Below are positions 25,345-35,851 of a DNA stretch of 64,000 nucleotides, piece by piece (position 1 is the first letter of the stretch; each line of letters starts with the position of its first letter). The notes beneath the pieces are model-generated. The model did not search any database, had not been told where the DNA came from, and was given only the letters and a program-made list of their open reading frames with translations. The translations under genes were made by a program, and so were the position numbers. This DNA comes from Acholeplasma oculi (lineage in GTDB: Bacteria; Bacillota_I; Bacilli_A; Acholeplasmatales; Acholeplasmataceae): contig NZ_FUZK01000002.1 in assembly GCF_900166985.1 (NCBI RefSeq), positions 186,001 through 250,000 of the forward strand, read 5' to 3'.

Positions 25345-26735
25345 AAATCACCTTTTTTTAATTGATCAACGGCTTCATGAGGTGTTAATACTTTAAAGTT
25401 TCCTTGAATACTATAAAGACTACCCTTACTTAACCTAACTGCAAGTGTTAAGACTTGCCCTTTTAACTCATTTATTTTTTTACTCTTAAATTTAATAACA
25501 TGTGATGCATCATCCCCACTAAACCTTACTGAATCTTTAAAGTTATAGCCTTGAATTAATTTACCATATGCATCTTTAATACTAAAGAATGCATAATCCG
25601 CTTTTAGATTAACTTTAAGATCTCCACCTTCATATAGTAAAGGCTTAGTGATGATCAAGCCATTCTTATTCGTATCAAGACTCATAAATCCGTCTTTTCT
25701 CATCGAAAAGACACTAATTTTACCATGTCCAGGTGTCGTATAACCATGAGGTTCATCAGTTCCTGAGATATAGTATCTGTCTTCATCTTTTAAGGATATC
25801 TTATAGGATAAATAGCCACACATCATGTTTGATTCTTTAGGCAATAAATCATCTCTTAAAGATCTTTTAAAAATGATACCATCTTCACTGTAGGCAAGTT
25901 GTAGTACGACATTACCACCTTTAAATTTATGTCCAGGTAAACTTGATGTACCGAGTGAGTTCGGTGTGTTATAAACCGAAATAAACCCAATATAGCCAAA
26001 ACCTTCACTTTCCATCATGTAAGTACTATACATGTCAGAAAGTCCTTGGTCTAATCCATCAGTAGATAAAACAACCAATGGTTTTGTATAATTTTTAAAA
26101 TCTTTTGTAAAAGATAGACCAATCCTTCTATCGGTATGTGCTGGTCTTTTATAGATCGCATATTTCTTATATTTTTTATGATAGATAATAGACATTGCAT
26201 AATCTGGTGCATCAACCCCTTCATGCCAAACTAAATTGGGATCTAATCTAAAAATTAGTCCATCATCTGAAATAAAAGTTTTAGCAATATGCTCATTGTG
26301 CTTATTTTTATATAAAGCTAAACAGATGTACTTAAAATCTTTGAATGCGTTTTTTAGTTCAAAAAACTGACTTTCACTGTATTTTAAGTCATCTAAATCT
26401 TGAGGTAATGTTTGATTAAATAGTATTTTGTTAGGATAAGAGAAATATGATTCGCTTGCTACCGCATAAAAATTGATGCCATCATCACTCATTGCCATTA
26501 AAGGGAGGTTATGATTCATCTTTTGATAATTAACACTCCAACCTTGGTAATATACGACATATTTTTTTAATTTTTTAATATAAAAAACAGAAGGATAAGC
26601 CCAAGATAAGCTGACAACTTCACTAGATGGATCAATATAAGGTGTTTTAGATATTAACTTAAACTTTTTTACTTTTCTTTTAAAATTCTTTTTAATACTT
26701 AAACTATTATCATCAAAAAATAAGATTTTTTGCAT
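25341..26735 (-). CDS. Putative five-bladed beta-propeller glycosidase
   Basis: Starting at ATG 26735 (AAGGT upstream) gives 464 residues without a signal peptide. Repeated motifs resemble propeller blades of clan GH-F/GH-J proteins: SWAYPSVFYIKKLKKYVVYYQGW, MAMSDDGINF, TFISDDGLIF, HKKYKKYAIYKRP and LAYSEDGIIF. I cannot assign a family. Location between a GH32 gene and the LacI regulator suggests a role on the same sugar. A 7-bp hairpin (26748-26769) lies just before the start and could affect expression. Confidence 0.55.
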   Translation of the reverse strand: MQKILFFDDNSLSIKKNFKRKVKKFKLISKTPYIDPSSEVVSLSWAYPSVFYIKKLKKYVVYYQGWSVNYQKMNHNLPLMAMSDDGINFYAVASESYFSYPNKILFNQTLPQDLDDLKYSESQFFELKNAFKDFKYICLALYKNKHNEHIAKTFISDDGLIFRLDPNLVWHEGVDAPDYAMSIIYHKKYKKYAIYKRPAHTDRRIGLSFTKDFKNYTKPLVVLSTDGLDQGLSDMYSTYMMESEGFGYIGFISVYNTPNSLGTSSLPGHKFKGGNVVLQLAYSEDGIIFKRSLRDDLLPKESNMMCGYLSYKISLKDEDRYYISGTDEPHGYTTPGHGKISVFSMRKDGFMSLDTNKNGLIITKPLLYEGGDLKVNLKADYAFFSIKDAYGKLIQGYNFKDSVRFSGDDASHVIKFKSKKINELKGQVLTLAVRLSKGSLYSIQGNFKVLTPHEAVDQLKKGDL

Positions 26736-26792
26736 GCTTTTACCTTGGATAACCCCAAAAGAGGTTATCAACCTTATGAATTTTTTAAGTAG

Positions 26793-27752
26793 TTATCGAA
26801 TAATTAGTTCTGGAATAATCTTTATATGTTCTTTTGGTAATTGATGATGATCAAGTCTCTTTGCAATGTAGTCATAAATTGCATGATAGATCTCATCAAT
26901 TGGTTGTGCAACTGTTGAAATCTTAAGTAGTTTAAACCAATCAATATCATCGAAGCTAATGATTTTAATATGTTTATATGAGTCATCTAATTCAGAAATT
27001 GCACTAATTGTGTTTAAACCGAATGTATTAGTACCTGCTATGATACCATCTGGTTTTTTCTTAATGATTTCTTCTTTAATGACATCTTTAATTGAATCAT
27101 TTGGTGAGAACCTATAAATATTTTGTTCATTGTAACGAATTTTATGTTCTTCGTGTGCTTTGATGTAACCGATTGAACGGTGTGGTGTATGTCTAACATT
27201 AACCGATAATAGGAAGATGTTATGACACCCTTGATTAATTAAATGATTGGTTGCTAAAAAAGCACCATGGGCATCATCTACAGTTAAACTACCAATATCA
27301 TCATATGGCTTTCTAAATAGTTGTAGAACTAAGATATTTCTTTTTAAGGCAATATCAACAATATCTCTGTTTTGATCAGAGGTTGGAATAAAAATGATTG
27401 CCTTAGTACGATACGACATTAAAGATAGAAAGTTTTCTCTTTCAATATCTAGATTTTCAAAACTATAAGTAATAATAACTTTATAATTTTGTTCCCTAAA
27501 ATCTTTAACTAGTTTTTCTAAAATTAAGCTATAGAAAAAGTTATTGATGTCAGAAATGATGATACCAATGGTATTACTATTTTCATATCTTAAAATTCTT
27601 GCACTTTCATCTGCAACATAACCGTGTTGTTTAATTGTTTCTTCGATTAGGGTTCTATTCTTTTCAGAAACATAACCTTTCTTTCTAATTACTCTGCTCA
27701 CTGTAGATGGGGAGACATTACAGATTTTCGCAATTTCTTTTATATTTATCAT
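26793..27752 (-). CDS. LacI-family transcriptional regulator
   Basis: The N-terminal HTH INIKEIAKICNVSPSTVSRVIRKKGYVSEKNR is classical LacI, followed by the hinge and a periplasmic-binding-like sensor (NTIGIIISDINNFFYS to STVAQPIDEI), 319 residues in all. It lies within the sugar locus. The two perfect palindromes at 44371-44390 and 44452-44471, before the first gene, are the obvious targets, with release by an imported or phosphorylated sugar. Confidence 0.93.
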   Translation of the reverse strand: MINIKEIAKICNVSPSTVSRVIRKKGYVSEKNRTLIEETIKQHGYVADESARILRYENSNTIGIIISDINNFFYSLILEKLVKDFREQNYKVIITYSFENLDIERENFLSLMSYRTKAIIFIPTSDQNRDIVDIALKRNILVLQLFRKPYDDIGSLTVDDAHGAFLATNHLINQGCHNIFLLSVNVRHTPHRSIGYIKAHEEHKIRYNEQNIYRFSPNDSIKDVIKEEIIKKKPDGIIAGTNTFGLNTISAISELDDSYKHIKIISFDDIDWFKLLKISTVAQPIDEIYHAIYDYIAKRLDHHQLPKEHIKIIPELIIR

Positions 27753-27775
27753 TTTAATACTCCTACGAATGATAA

Positions 27776-29236
27776 CTAAATTATTTGAAAATATTCTTTT
27801 AAAGCTGGATAAAGTTCTAGATAATTTATGTATTTTTTATGATACAACTCAACATTATCTTTATTTGGTGTGTATTTTTTATGGGTTGGTATGAGTTTTT
27901 CACATGCCTCATCAAAACTCTTGTACACATTAAGACCTATCATTGCTGTAATGGCAGCTCCAAATGCTCCACTTTCTGGATTGTCTGGGATTTCCACTTC
28001 AGCATTGAAAATATCTGCAATCATTTGACACCAAATTTCATTCTTAGAACCACCACCGGTGACTCTAATTCGTTTAATATCAATTTCTAAATCTTTAATT
28101 CTATCATAACAAGATTTTAATGAAAAGGTAACACCTTCAATTAATGCACGACTTAAATGCATCTTCTTATGATTGAGTGACATTCCCACAAATGTAGCTT
28201 TTGCAAAAGGATCATTAATTGGGTTACGTTCACCACTTAAATATGGTAAGAAATATACTGTATCTTCAATTGGTGCATGTATTATATCATTAAATATATC
28301 ATCGTAAGACATATCTTGATAAAAATTCTTTTTCCACCAACCTAAAGCTCCAGCCGCTGATAATGTTACACCCATTAGGATATATTTATCATTCACATGA
28401 GAAAAGGCATGTAGATACGTTTGGTAGTCAATTTTTGGTTCATCAGTTACTGCAAGTACAACCCCACTTGTTCCAAGTGAGATATTTAAGTCGCCATTTT
28501 TAATAACATTAGCACCAACTGCAGCCATTGCTTGATCTCCACCACCAGCAATTACTTTAACATCTTTTATAAAGCCAATGGTTTCTTTTATATTGTTTAA
28601 GATAGTACCTGCTACTTCATATGATTTTAATATAGTTGGTAATTGATCCTCATTTATATGGGCGATAGTTAATAAATCTTTACTATAACTGTGTTTCTTT
28701 AAATCATAGAATAATGAACCACTTAGATCACTCATCTCAGATACAAATTTACCTGTAAGTTTATAAACTAAATAGTCTTTAGGTAACATGATTTTGTTGA
28801 TTCGATTAAAATTTTGTGTTTCATTTTCCTTTAACCATAACAATTTTGGTAGTGTTAAGCCAGTAACTGCAATATTACCTGTTTCTTTAAGTAATTTTTC
28901 TTTAGTTACAATACTATTTAAAAAATCCACTTCACCAAATGTTCTTTGATCATTCCAAAGCATTGCTTTTCTAATGACTTGGTCATTTTCATCAAGTATG
29001 ACTAAACCGTGCATTTGACCAGAGATACCAATAGATTCAATATCTTTTTCATAACCCTTTACTAGACGTGTTAAAACATCAACCATTGCATGATACCAGA
29101 CTTCAGGGTCTTGCTCACTCCAAGTTGGTTTTGGAATATCTGGTTCATAAGTATTCGATTCAGTTCTGATGATTTTACCTTCATTAACTAAGACCGCTTT
29201 TAAACTGCTTGTACCTAAATCAATCCCAATATACAT
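27776..29236 (-). CDS. xylB: FGGY-family carbohydrate kinase, xylulokinase-like
   Basis: The 486-residue kinase begins YIGIDLGTSSLKAVL (phosphate-1) and has ISGQMHGLVILDE, a motif typical of xylulokinases. WSEQDPEVWY, GGGDQAMAAVGANVI and TGGGSKNEIWCQMIAD then complete the FGGY fold. It phosphorylates a ketose or polyol with ATP in the cytoplasm. Among fructan-type glycosidases the natural substrate might be another ketose, so the symbol reflects sequence class only. Confidence 0.88.
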   Translation of the reverse strand: MYIGIDLGTSSLKAVLVNEGKIIRTESNTYEPDIPKPTWSEQDPEVWYHAMVDVLTRLVKGYEKDIESIGISGQMHGLVILDENDQVIRKAMLWNDQRTFGEVDFLNSIVTKEKLLKETGNIAVTGLTLPKLLWLKENETQNFNRINKIMLPKDYLVYKLTGKFVSEMSDLSGSLFYDLKKHSYSKDLLTIAHINEDQLPTILKSYEVAGTILNNIKETIGFIKDVKVIAGGGDQAMAAVGANVIKNGDLNISLGTSGVVLAVTDEPKIDYQTYLHAFSHVNDKYILMGVTLSAAGALGWWKKNFYQDMSYDDIFNDIIHAPIEDTVYFLPYLSGERNPINDPFAKATFVGMSLNHKKMHLSRALIEGVTFSLKSCYDRIKDLEIDIKRIRVTGGGSKNEIWCQMIADIFNAEVEIPDNPESGAFGAAITAMIGLNVYKSFDEACEKLIPTHKKYTPNKDNVELYHKKYINYLELYPALKEYFQII

Positions 29237-29296
29237 AGCTAATTCTCCTGATGGACATTAAGGGAAGTTTGACCTTCCCTTAATGGTTAATATGTT

Positions 29297-32203
29297 TTAT
29301 TTCTTTTTAAACTTAATAAATTTGAATGTTACAAATGCACCTAAACCAACAACAGCAACCGCCCCTAAAACGATTGAGATAATCAATACTAAGTTATTTG
29401 AGTCTTCTGTTTCTGGTTGTTCAACCTCTACTGCAACAACAGTAATTGTTCTAACTGGACTCATTATGCCATCCATTTCAGCTTTGATTTGGTATGTACC
29501 TACTTCGGTTGATGAGAATGTAAATGAAGTGTTACTTTGACCAGAAACTATAACATCGTTAACATACCATTTAACTGTTTCAAATGTCGCGTTATATGGG
29601 TTTCTGTTAACTGAAATAATTGCTGATTCTTCAGTTGTGATCTCACTTGTATTAGAAGTTAAGTTGATTGATTCTAATGGAATTTCAATTACAGGAGGTG
29701 CTGTAACTTCTGAACCATCTGGGAATTTTTGTTGTAATGGAGCGATTAACAGGTTGTCATACTCCATATTTGAGTTCCAGCTTCTAAAGCCGAATCCACC
29801 AACAACATCACTTCCTAAGTAACCTTGGATCATCTTATGTTCGTTAATATAAACAGTAATATAGCCACCAGTTTGAACATAAATCGCTACTTGGAATTTA
29901 GTACCTGGAAGAATTACTAAATCAGGGTTGAATCCACCACCTAATTCAGCACTCTTTGAATCCATTAATTTAACACCACTACTGTGGAACACGTTTACAA
30001 CTGTGCCACCAGTACCAGCATCTGTTTTAATTTCTAAGTCGTTTCTACCTTGGCCATTAGTTACTCTAAATGATAGTCCACCAATATGTTCAGTACCATC
30101 TTTATAAGTACCCATATCTTGCATTTGAATGATGTATGTGAATTGTGCAAGATCATCTGCACCAGTATATGATGCGTTATATTTATTCGTAGATGCTGAT
30201 CTTATTGATTTACCATATGCATCAAACACGAATCCATCACCTTCATGTGCAAAGTTTGGAAGTTGTTGACCTGGTGTACCAGAGAAATCTAAGTATAATG
30301 ATTCATTTTCAATTGCATCGTAATTTGATTGATAATCACTTACTACATTCGCACGCTTTTCAATGGTTGTAATTAATAAGTTATCTACATAAGCTTTAGT
30401 ATTCGCAGTAAATAAACGATATTCAACATCAGTTCCAGTCATTTCAACTGCTAATGTATGTTCAATTGTTAGTAATCCATTTAAATAAACTTTAATAACT
30501 GCTTGGCCATCTGCAAAATCAATAGAATAACCTAAGTTGAATGTTTCAGTTGGAATTGGAAGTGTATTTACTTTTCCACCTTTTAATGGTTCATTGTTGT
30601 GAACTAACACATCGCCATCTCTAGAAATTCTAGTTACAAATGAAGTCTTGTCTGCACTTAAAACAACATCAACATAAATTCTTGTTGTAAAGTTCATGTA
30701 GAAACCGACTCTTGATAAACCGTCTTGAGGGATTAATTCAAATTCAGCTGATACATAATTTTGTGGGTATAAACGTTTGATAAATGGTTCTTTCCAAGTA
30801 GTGTCTGTATCGACCATTAATCTTGGACCATTTGGATCTTTTAATTCATATAATTCATTTCCTAATTTTGCTGTATTAAATGATTCTGCTACTAAGATGC
30901 CATCAGGAAGTACGACATCATCTAATATGATACGATTTGTAATTTTAGCTGCGTATGTAATATCAAATGCAGATACTTCTACTGCATCGGCAGTTGCGAA
31001 TAATCTCAATTCTTCATAGTTTTGATAAACTCTTGCAGCAAATTTAATTCTTAATACATCATCAACATAAACTTCAAATTGTTCATTGTCACGAACGACT
31101 TTAACTTGATAAATAACATCTGCATCTAATGTAATTGGGTTAGCAATAATTCCACCTTTTTGTACATTTGAACTGTCTGAAATGATTGCACCATCATCTT
31201 TAATTAAGAATTTGCCTTTACCATCTGCTTCTCTTACTAATTCAAATGATAAAATGCCATCTAAACTACCTTCTGTAACTGGTAATTTAAGATCGAATCC
31301 AAAACTTCCAACCGATGTAGCTTTAAATTCAACATCAAAGTTATATGAACTACGTTTGTTAATATTTAATGATTCATCAGTTACTTTACTCATTTGCAAG
31401 TTAGCTGATTTAGATACTAATACATTATTTTCAACGACTAAACCTTCATCGCCTACCTTTTCACCATATAAACCATCTGCGCCAGTAAACTCTGCTTCAA
31501 ATAGTGTTTCACCTGGTAAGTAATAAATTTCCTCAATTGGTGCTGATTCTTTTACGACTAAGTTGTCAATTTCAACTTGTGTAAATCCATCTGTGTCATA
31601 GTGGAAGAAAAATGCACTAGTTGGTGTTTTAGCGCCTTCTAAAGCGGTCTTAATGATTAGTTCATCATTAATATAAAACTCGAATTGGTTTTGATGCTTA
31701 ATCACTCTAACTCTATATGTTACATTGTATTCCATCACTAGAGCACCAGGTACTAAACCACCTGTATCTGCTGTATTATTGTAAATGTTAATGCCCATAT
31801 CACCGTTTTTAATGATTGCATAACCTGAATCACCAACAGCTTTTTGTAAGTTAAATTCAGTATTACCACTATCAAATAAACCAACAAACTGAATACCAAT
31901 GAATCCACCAGTACTTTCATTCGGGAATTTATAGTCCACTGTGAACTCAAAGTTTTCATTCCACGTTAAAGTTGGGAAATCGTTGGTTTCATAACCACCG
32001 GCTGATGCACCTTTTAGAATTCCGTTTTGGACTTTCATCCCACCGCCAACACCTGGGTTGCCAAAGGCTACACCATCAGCAATATCATCGAAGTTTTCTT
32101 CAAAAATAATATCACCTGGCGCAGCATATACACTATTTATGTTAAATACTACAAAGACAAATAGTAATAACCCTGATAAAAGTGTACTAAATATTTTTTT
32201 CAT
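29297..32203 (-). CDS. Large surface-anchored protein with lectin-like (LamG/DUF1080-type) repeats
   Basis: The 968-residue protein has a signal peptide (KKIFSTLLSGLLLFVFVVF...VYAAPG). Four or more beta-sandwich modules of about 200 residues share patterns such as IIFEENFDDIADG, YRVRVIKHQNQFEFYINDELI and VVRDNEQFEVYVDDVL. A C-terminal Ig-like domain (ITTEESAIISVNRNPYNATFE), one transmembrane helix and a KFKKK stop-transfer tail follow. The repeated yxvkVvrdnxxfevYvdd pattern is that of concanavalin-like sugar-binding domains. It probably captures polysaccharide at the surface for the GH32 lipoproteins encoded upstream. Confidence 0.75.
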   Translation of the reverse strand: MKKIFSTLLSGLLLFVFVVFNINSVYAAPGDIIFEENFDDIADGVAFGNPGVGGGMKVQNGILKGASAGGYETNDFPTLTWNENFEFTVDYKFPNESTGGFIGIQFVGLFDSGNTEFNLQKAVGDSGYAIIKNGDMGINIYNNTADTGGLVPGALVMEYNVTYRVRVIKHQNQFEFYINDELIIKTALEGAKTPTSAFFFHYDTDGFTQVEIDNLVVKESAPIEEIYYLPGETLFEAEFTGADGLYGEKVGDEGLVVENNVLVSKSANLQMSKVTDESLNINKRSSYNFDVEFKATSVGSFGFDLKLPVTEGSLDGILSFELVREADGKGKFLIKDDGAIISDSSNVQKGGIIANPITLDADVIYQVKVVRDNEQFEVYVDDVLRIKFAARVYQNYEELRLFATADAVEVSAFDITYAAKITNRIILDDVVLPDGILVAESFNTAKLGNELYELKDPNGPRLMVDTDTTWKEPFIKRLYPQNYVSAEFELIPQDGLSRVGFYMNFTTRIYVDVVLSADKTSFVTRISRDGDVLVHNNEPLKGGKVNTLPIPTETFNLGYSIDFADGQAVIKVYLNGLLTIEHTLAVEMTGTDVEYRLFTANTKAYVDNLLITTIEKRANVVSDYQSNYDAIENESLYLDFSGTPGQQLPNFAHEGDGFVFDAYGKSIRSASTNKYNASYTGADDLAQFTYIIQMQDMGTYKDGTEHIGGLSFRVTNGQGRNDLEIKTDAGTGGTVVNVFHSSGVKLMDSKSAELGGGFNPDLVILPGTKFQVAIYVQTGGYITVYINEHKMIQGYLGSDVVGGFGFRSWNSNMEYDNLLIAPLQQKFPDGSEVTAPPVIEIPLESINLTSNTSEITTEESAIISVNRNPYNATFETVKWYVNDVIVSGQSNTSFTFSSTEVGTYQIKAEMDGIMSPVRTITVVAVEVEQPETEDSNNLVLIISIVLGAVAVVGLGAFVTFKFIKFKKK

Positions 32204-32221
32204 ATCTTACTTTCTCCTATT

Positions 32222-34312
32222 TTATTTATCAAATATATTTTCTGTTGAAGCTAATTTTGAAACATAAACTTGACTAAATTCTACCCCTGAGCCTTTTGCG
32301 ATTAACCCTAATTCAACACTAGGTCCAATTAATGAGGTTCTTCCTACTAAGGAAACCTCATTATTAATAAATAATTCTAAATTTGATCTATCAATAACAA
32401 GTTTTAGATTTATATCGACCATTTGATCGTCCCCAATTCTAATCTTACTGCTAATTGGATGATATAAATCCATTAAATTCTGAATCGAAATATAAGTGCT
32501 ACCATTCTCTCTAGATACAATAACTTCGTATGTTTTACTGTTTTGTTTGATAACTACTCCAGCATATGAAGCACCTAATTCAAACTTGATTTTCGCATCA
32601 ACAAGCGATCTTTGGTATGTACCGCTAAATAGTAGTTCATTAACGTTAGAACCTGTTGATACGATTGAGTTTTCATTTTGATTAAAACTTCCTTGAAGAA
32701 TACCAACTGCCCCTGGTTCATATTGGTAAATCTTTCCTCTATTTAAAATCTTTTGCATATGGGTATCAAGTCTAACGCCTAAAGTACCATCTGCTCTTTG
32801 GAATACTTCATGGGCAATATTAATGTATCCACCCCAGTTGCCTTGATTATATGTTTGTGGTAACCAGCCATATAAATAATACTTGTCTTTGATTTGTACA
32901 AACTGAGCTGCAGCTAAATCTTCACCATCTAAGACGTGTTTTTCTTTAGTACTCCAATCTTGTTGATCAATTGGCGTATCTAAATCCCCTATCCAATAAC
33001 TTGGTCCACCTACGTGATGGGTTGTAATTCCTGATTCACTTGCAAGTAAATACCATCTTCTACCGATCTTCATCATTTGTGGAACTTCAGGTTCACCTGC
33101 TTGTGCATTAGGATAACGTCTTAATTCAAAAGCTGTTGATTCCCAAGTTTCACCCGTATTTGTTTTAGATGTTAGCATACCGATTGCACTATCTTTGAGT
33201 GATGCATTGTTGGTGTGATAATAAAGTGCTAGTAATCGGTATCTATCAATATCTGGGTCATAGAATACATATGGGTCTCTTCCACCCGCTGGGAACGTTT
33301 CATATGGATGGTATGCTTTATATCCAGTTAAGAAATCACTTGTTCTAGAGTAACCACCTGACCAGTTAATTAAGTCTGTACTCTTAGAACTTCCCATAGC
33401 ATTATGCATTCCAAAGTATGAACGATAAAAACCAGTATGATAATCTTTATAAACACCTAAAGCATAGTAATTTGAAATCTCAGGTGGATTTGAATCATCT
33501 AAATAAATTGGTGTTGGTTCGTATGTAATCATATTTTTACTTAATAACAACTGAGTCTTAAATGAACCACCTGTTTTTAAGTAATACATATACATCTGAC
33601 CATTTTCATAAAATGGATGAACATCCCCTACATTTTCTCCGTAAAGGTTAAAATGAAGACTGGTTTCTGCTTGCTGTAGATAATCGACTGTAGGGTTCCA
33701 AGAAACCATTTGACCAGAGCCATCTTTTGTTTCAACAATAAAATATAGACTATCTCCTTGATTTAAATCAAGTACATCTTGATGATAGTATCCCTCAAGA
33801 TCAGACCCCTTTAAATCACTAGAAAGACTAGTTATATCAATTGTTTCACCATTTAATTTAAGTGAGACTGTAACGTCAAACTCCGATACTTCTGCCATTG
33901 AATATTTGCCTGATACAGTTACTCTGCCTTGAATTGGTGCGACAAACTTACGAACAACTTTATGATCAACATATGGCATCATAATGTTTTGATCAAGAAC
34001 TGCTTCATCATAACTAAAGTATGCATTCGTCGCATCATAAGTCATATCAATAAATTCATCATCAACTAGCACTTGATAGAACCAGTGATTATAACCTTGT
34101 TCTTCATTTAATGTATATCCATGATGTGCTTTATAAGTTTGTTTACCTGATAATAATGGATATTTTTCAGTTTTCTCTTCTTCATATAATTCACTGTAAT
34201 CATCAAGCACTTCACCTGGATCAGGTTCTTTATCTTCATCTTCTTTAACATCACAACCAACAACGATAATGCCTAAGATAAATAGAATGATTAAGGATAA
34301 AAACTTTTTCAT
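32222..34312 (-). CDS. GH32 lipoprotein, GDVHP/EPEV subtype, with N-terminal extra domain
   Basis: The signal peptide ends in lipobox VVGC (about residue 20). Residues about 40-220 form an extra beta domain. The GH32 propeller follows, with nucleophile region GENVGDVHPFYENG, GGRDPYVFYD, acid/base region AGEPEVPQMM and DGEDLAAAQF, then a C-terminal sandwich. The motifs differ from classical MNDPNG/ECPD invertases but match the neighbour at 35852-37141, defining a subtype. As an extracellular lipoprotein it would start breakdown of the glycan outside the cell. Confidence 0.85.
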   Translation of the reverse strand: MKKFLSLIILFILGIIVVGCDVKEDEDKEPDPGEVLDDYSELYEEEKTEKYPLLSGKQTYKAHHGYTLNEEQGYNHWFYQVLVDDEFIDMTYDATNAYFSYDEAVLDQNIMMPYVDHKVVRKFVAPIQGRVTVSGKYSMAEVSEFDVTVSLKLNGETIDITSLSSDLKGSDLEGYYHQDVLDLNQGDSLYFIVETKDGSGQMVSWNPTVDYLQQAETSLHFNLYGENVGDVHPFYENGQMYMYYLKTGGSFKTQLLLSKNMITYEPTPIYLDDSNPPEISNYYALGVYKDYHTGFYRSYFGMHNAMGSSKSTDLINWSGGYSRTSDFLTGYKAYHPYETFPAGGRDPYVFYDPDIDRYRLLALYYHTNNASLKDSAIGMLTSKTNTGETWESTAFELRRYPNAQAGEPEVPQMMKIGRRWYLLASESGITTHHVGGPSYWIGDLDTPIDQQDWSTKEKHVLDGEDLAAAQFVQIKDKYYLYGWLPQTYNQGNWGGYINIAHEVFQRADGTLGVRLDTHMQKILNRGKIYQYEPGAVGILQGSFNQNENSIVSTGSNVNELLFSGTYQRSLVDAKIKFELGASYAGVVIKQNSKTYEVIVSRENGSTYISIQNLMDLYHPISSKIRIGDDQMVDINLKLVIDRSNLELFINNEVSLVGRTSLIGPSVELGLIAKGSGVEFSQVYVSKLASTENIFDK

Positions 34313-34336
34313 ATCACACCTCCTTTTTAATTTGTT

Positions 34337-35851
34337 TTATTTTGATGCACCGTAACTATAAACTTTAAAATCTCTAACAGTTAGGTTGCCGTTGCTTACA
34401 AAGAAACCAATTTTATCTCCCGTTAAATCATACATTCTAGCAGACAGTGCTATTTTGTCGTTAACATATAGTGTTAAGGTTTCGTTTTCAACCAATATAT
34501 CAATGTAATACTTCTTTACTCTTATACGTTCTAATGTGTTAAATAAGCCATTAAAGAAACTAAAGTTGGTTTGGAACTTATTGACATAGCCAAAGTTTAG
34601 TCCATTTGTTTGGTGGTCAAAAATATAACCATAAGCATCAACTGTTTCATCAATTGCTTTAGGTAAGACACCAAATGAAGCATTATTTCCACTAACTTCT
34701 AACGTGGCAGATAATCTATAACTACTAGGTAAACTTTGATCTATAATTTCAATTTCATTTCGATTGTCTTTATTTGATAATGAGATGACATCACCGGTAT
34801 AAATTAAGTCTTGGAAGGCAGAATATCCACCTTCTGTCATACTGACATTTAAATCCCCATTTTCATCTTGAGTTAACTTGTGAACCATTAAGTTTCCACC
34901 CCAGTTAACTTGTCCATTATCAACACCATTTGATTTAGTTGGAATCCAACCAAATAAATATCTATTTTTATCATCCGCAAAACTTTTGGCAGCATAGTAC
35001 CCTCTACCATCTAATTGAGTATTGACTGGTGTAATCCATGGGCCATTTAAACTTTTTGATTTAACATATCTAGTTGCAGCAAAATCTGAATAAATTAAAT
35101 ACCACCAATCACCGATTTTGAACAAGTCAGCGCATTCCATAAAATGAATTTGATTGGTTTGAAAGAATGGTTCAGGTTCAATGGTCCAATTCATTAAATC
35201 ACTAGATTTATATAATGCCAGTGATGCTGAACCTAATGCTTGTTTGTATTTGGCTGAGATAATCATCCAATACATTTGATCATCTGGATTATAAAATACA
35301 AATGGATCTCTAAAGTCAACATCTTGATAATATCTAGTATCTGCATAGAAAGTAAATTCTGGATCTTTTTCCCAATTGATTAAATCCGTACTTGTTGCAT
35401 GCATAATAGCTTGTTTACCAATGTGAGGATTGTGACCAGTATAGAAAATATGATGTGTTTCATCTTTAGTAATGACTGATCCTGTAAAAACATAAAGATC
35501 AGGATCTGTTGAAGATCCACGTGATAATACTTCACCATAATCTTCATAGTTTACAAAGTTTGTTGTTGTTAATAAATTCCAAGGTACACCTTCACCAGGT
35601 AATACACCGCGATGATCATATAGATAAAACAAATAAAATTGATTATTGTAATAGTACGGAATGATATCAGCGATTGCACCTTTTGAATCTCTTCTATACA
35701 TAAAGTTTTGAGTTTTTGAAAAATCGACATCAATCAATTCTTTTTCCTCCGGAATATATTCCTCAAATTCTTCTTCTTGACAGCTAATCAATAAAATTGA
35801 ATATAAAGCTATTAGAAATACTAAGTAAACTCTTTTTTGTAGTTTTATCAT
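34337..35851 (-). CDS. GH32 lipoprotein, classical subtype
   Basis: Lipobox LLISC follows a short signal peptide. The catalytic landmarks are KGAIADIIPYYYNNQFYLFY (nucleophile Asp), VDFRDPFVFY (RDP), FMECADLFKIGDWW (EC, acid/base Glu) and DGRGYYAAKSF, then a C-terminal beta-sandwich. It is a surface beta-fructosidase or related enzyme, 504 residues. It starts at the end of the upstream GH32 gene, whose stop abuts its ATG, so translation is coupled. Confidence 0.9.
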   Translation of the reverse strand: MIKLQKRVYLVFLIALYSILLISCQEEEFEEYIPEEKELIDVDFSKTQNFMYRRDSKGAIADIIPYYYNNQFYLFYLYDHRGVLPGEGVPWNLLTTTNFVNYEDYGEVLSRGSSTDPDLYVFTGSVITKDETHHIFYTGHNPHIGKQAIMHATSTDLINWEKDPEFTFYADTRYYQDVDFRDPFVFYNPDDQMYWMIISAKYKQALGSASLALYKSSDLMNWTIEPEPFFQTNQIHFMECADLFKIGDWWYLIYSDFAATRYVKSKSLNGPWITPVNTQLDGRGYYAAKSFADDKNRYLFGWIPTKSNGVDNGQVNWGGNLMVHKLTQDENGDLNVSMTEGGYSAFQDLIYTGDVISLSNKDNRNEIEIIDQSLPSSYRLSATLEVSGNNASFGVLPKAIDETVDAYGYIFDHQTNGLNFGYVNKFQTNFSFFNGLFNTLERIRVKKYYIDILVENETLTLYVNDKIALSARMYDLTGDKIGFFVSNGNLTVRDFKVYSYGASK

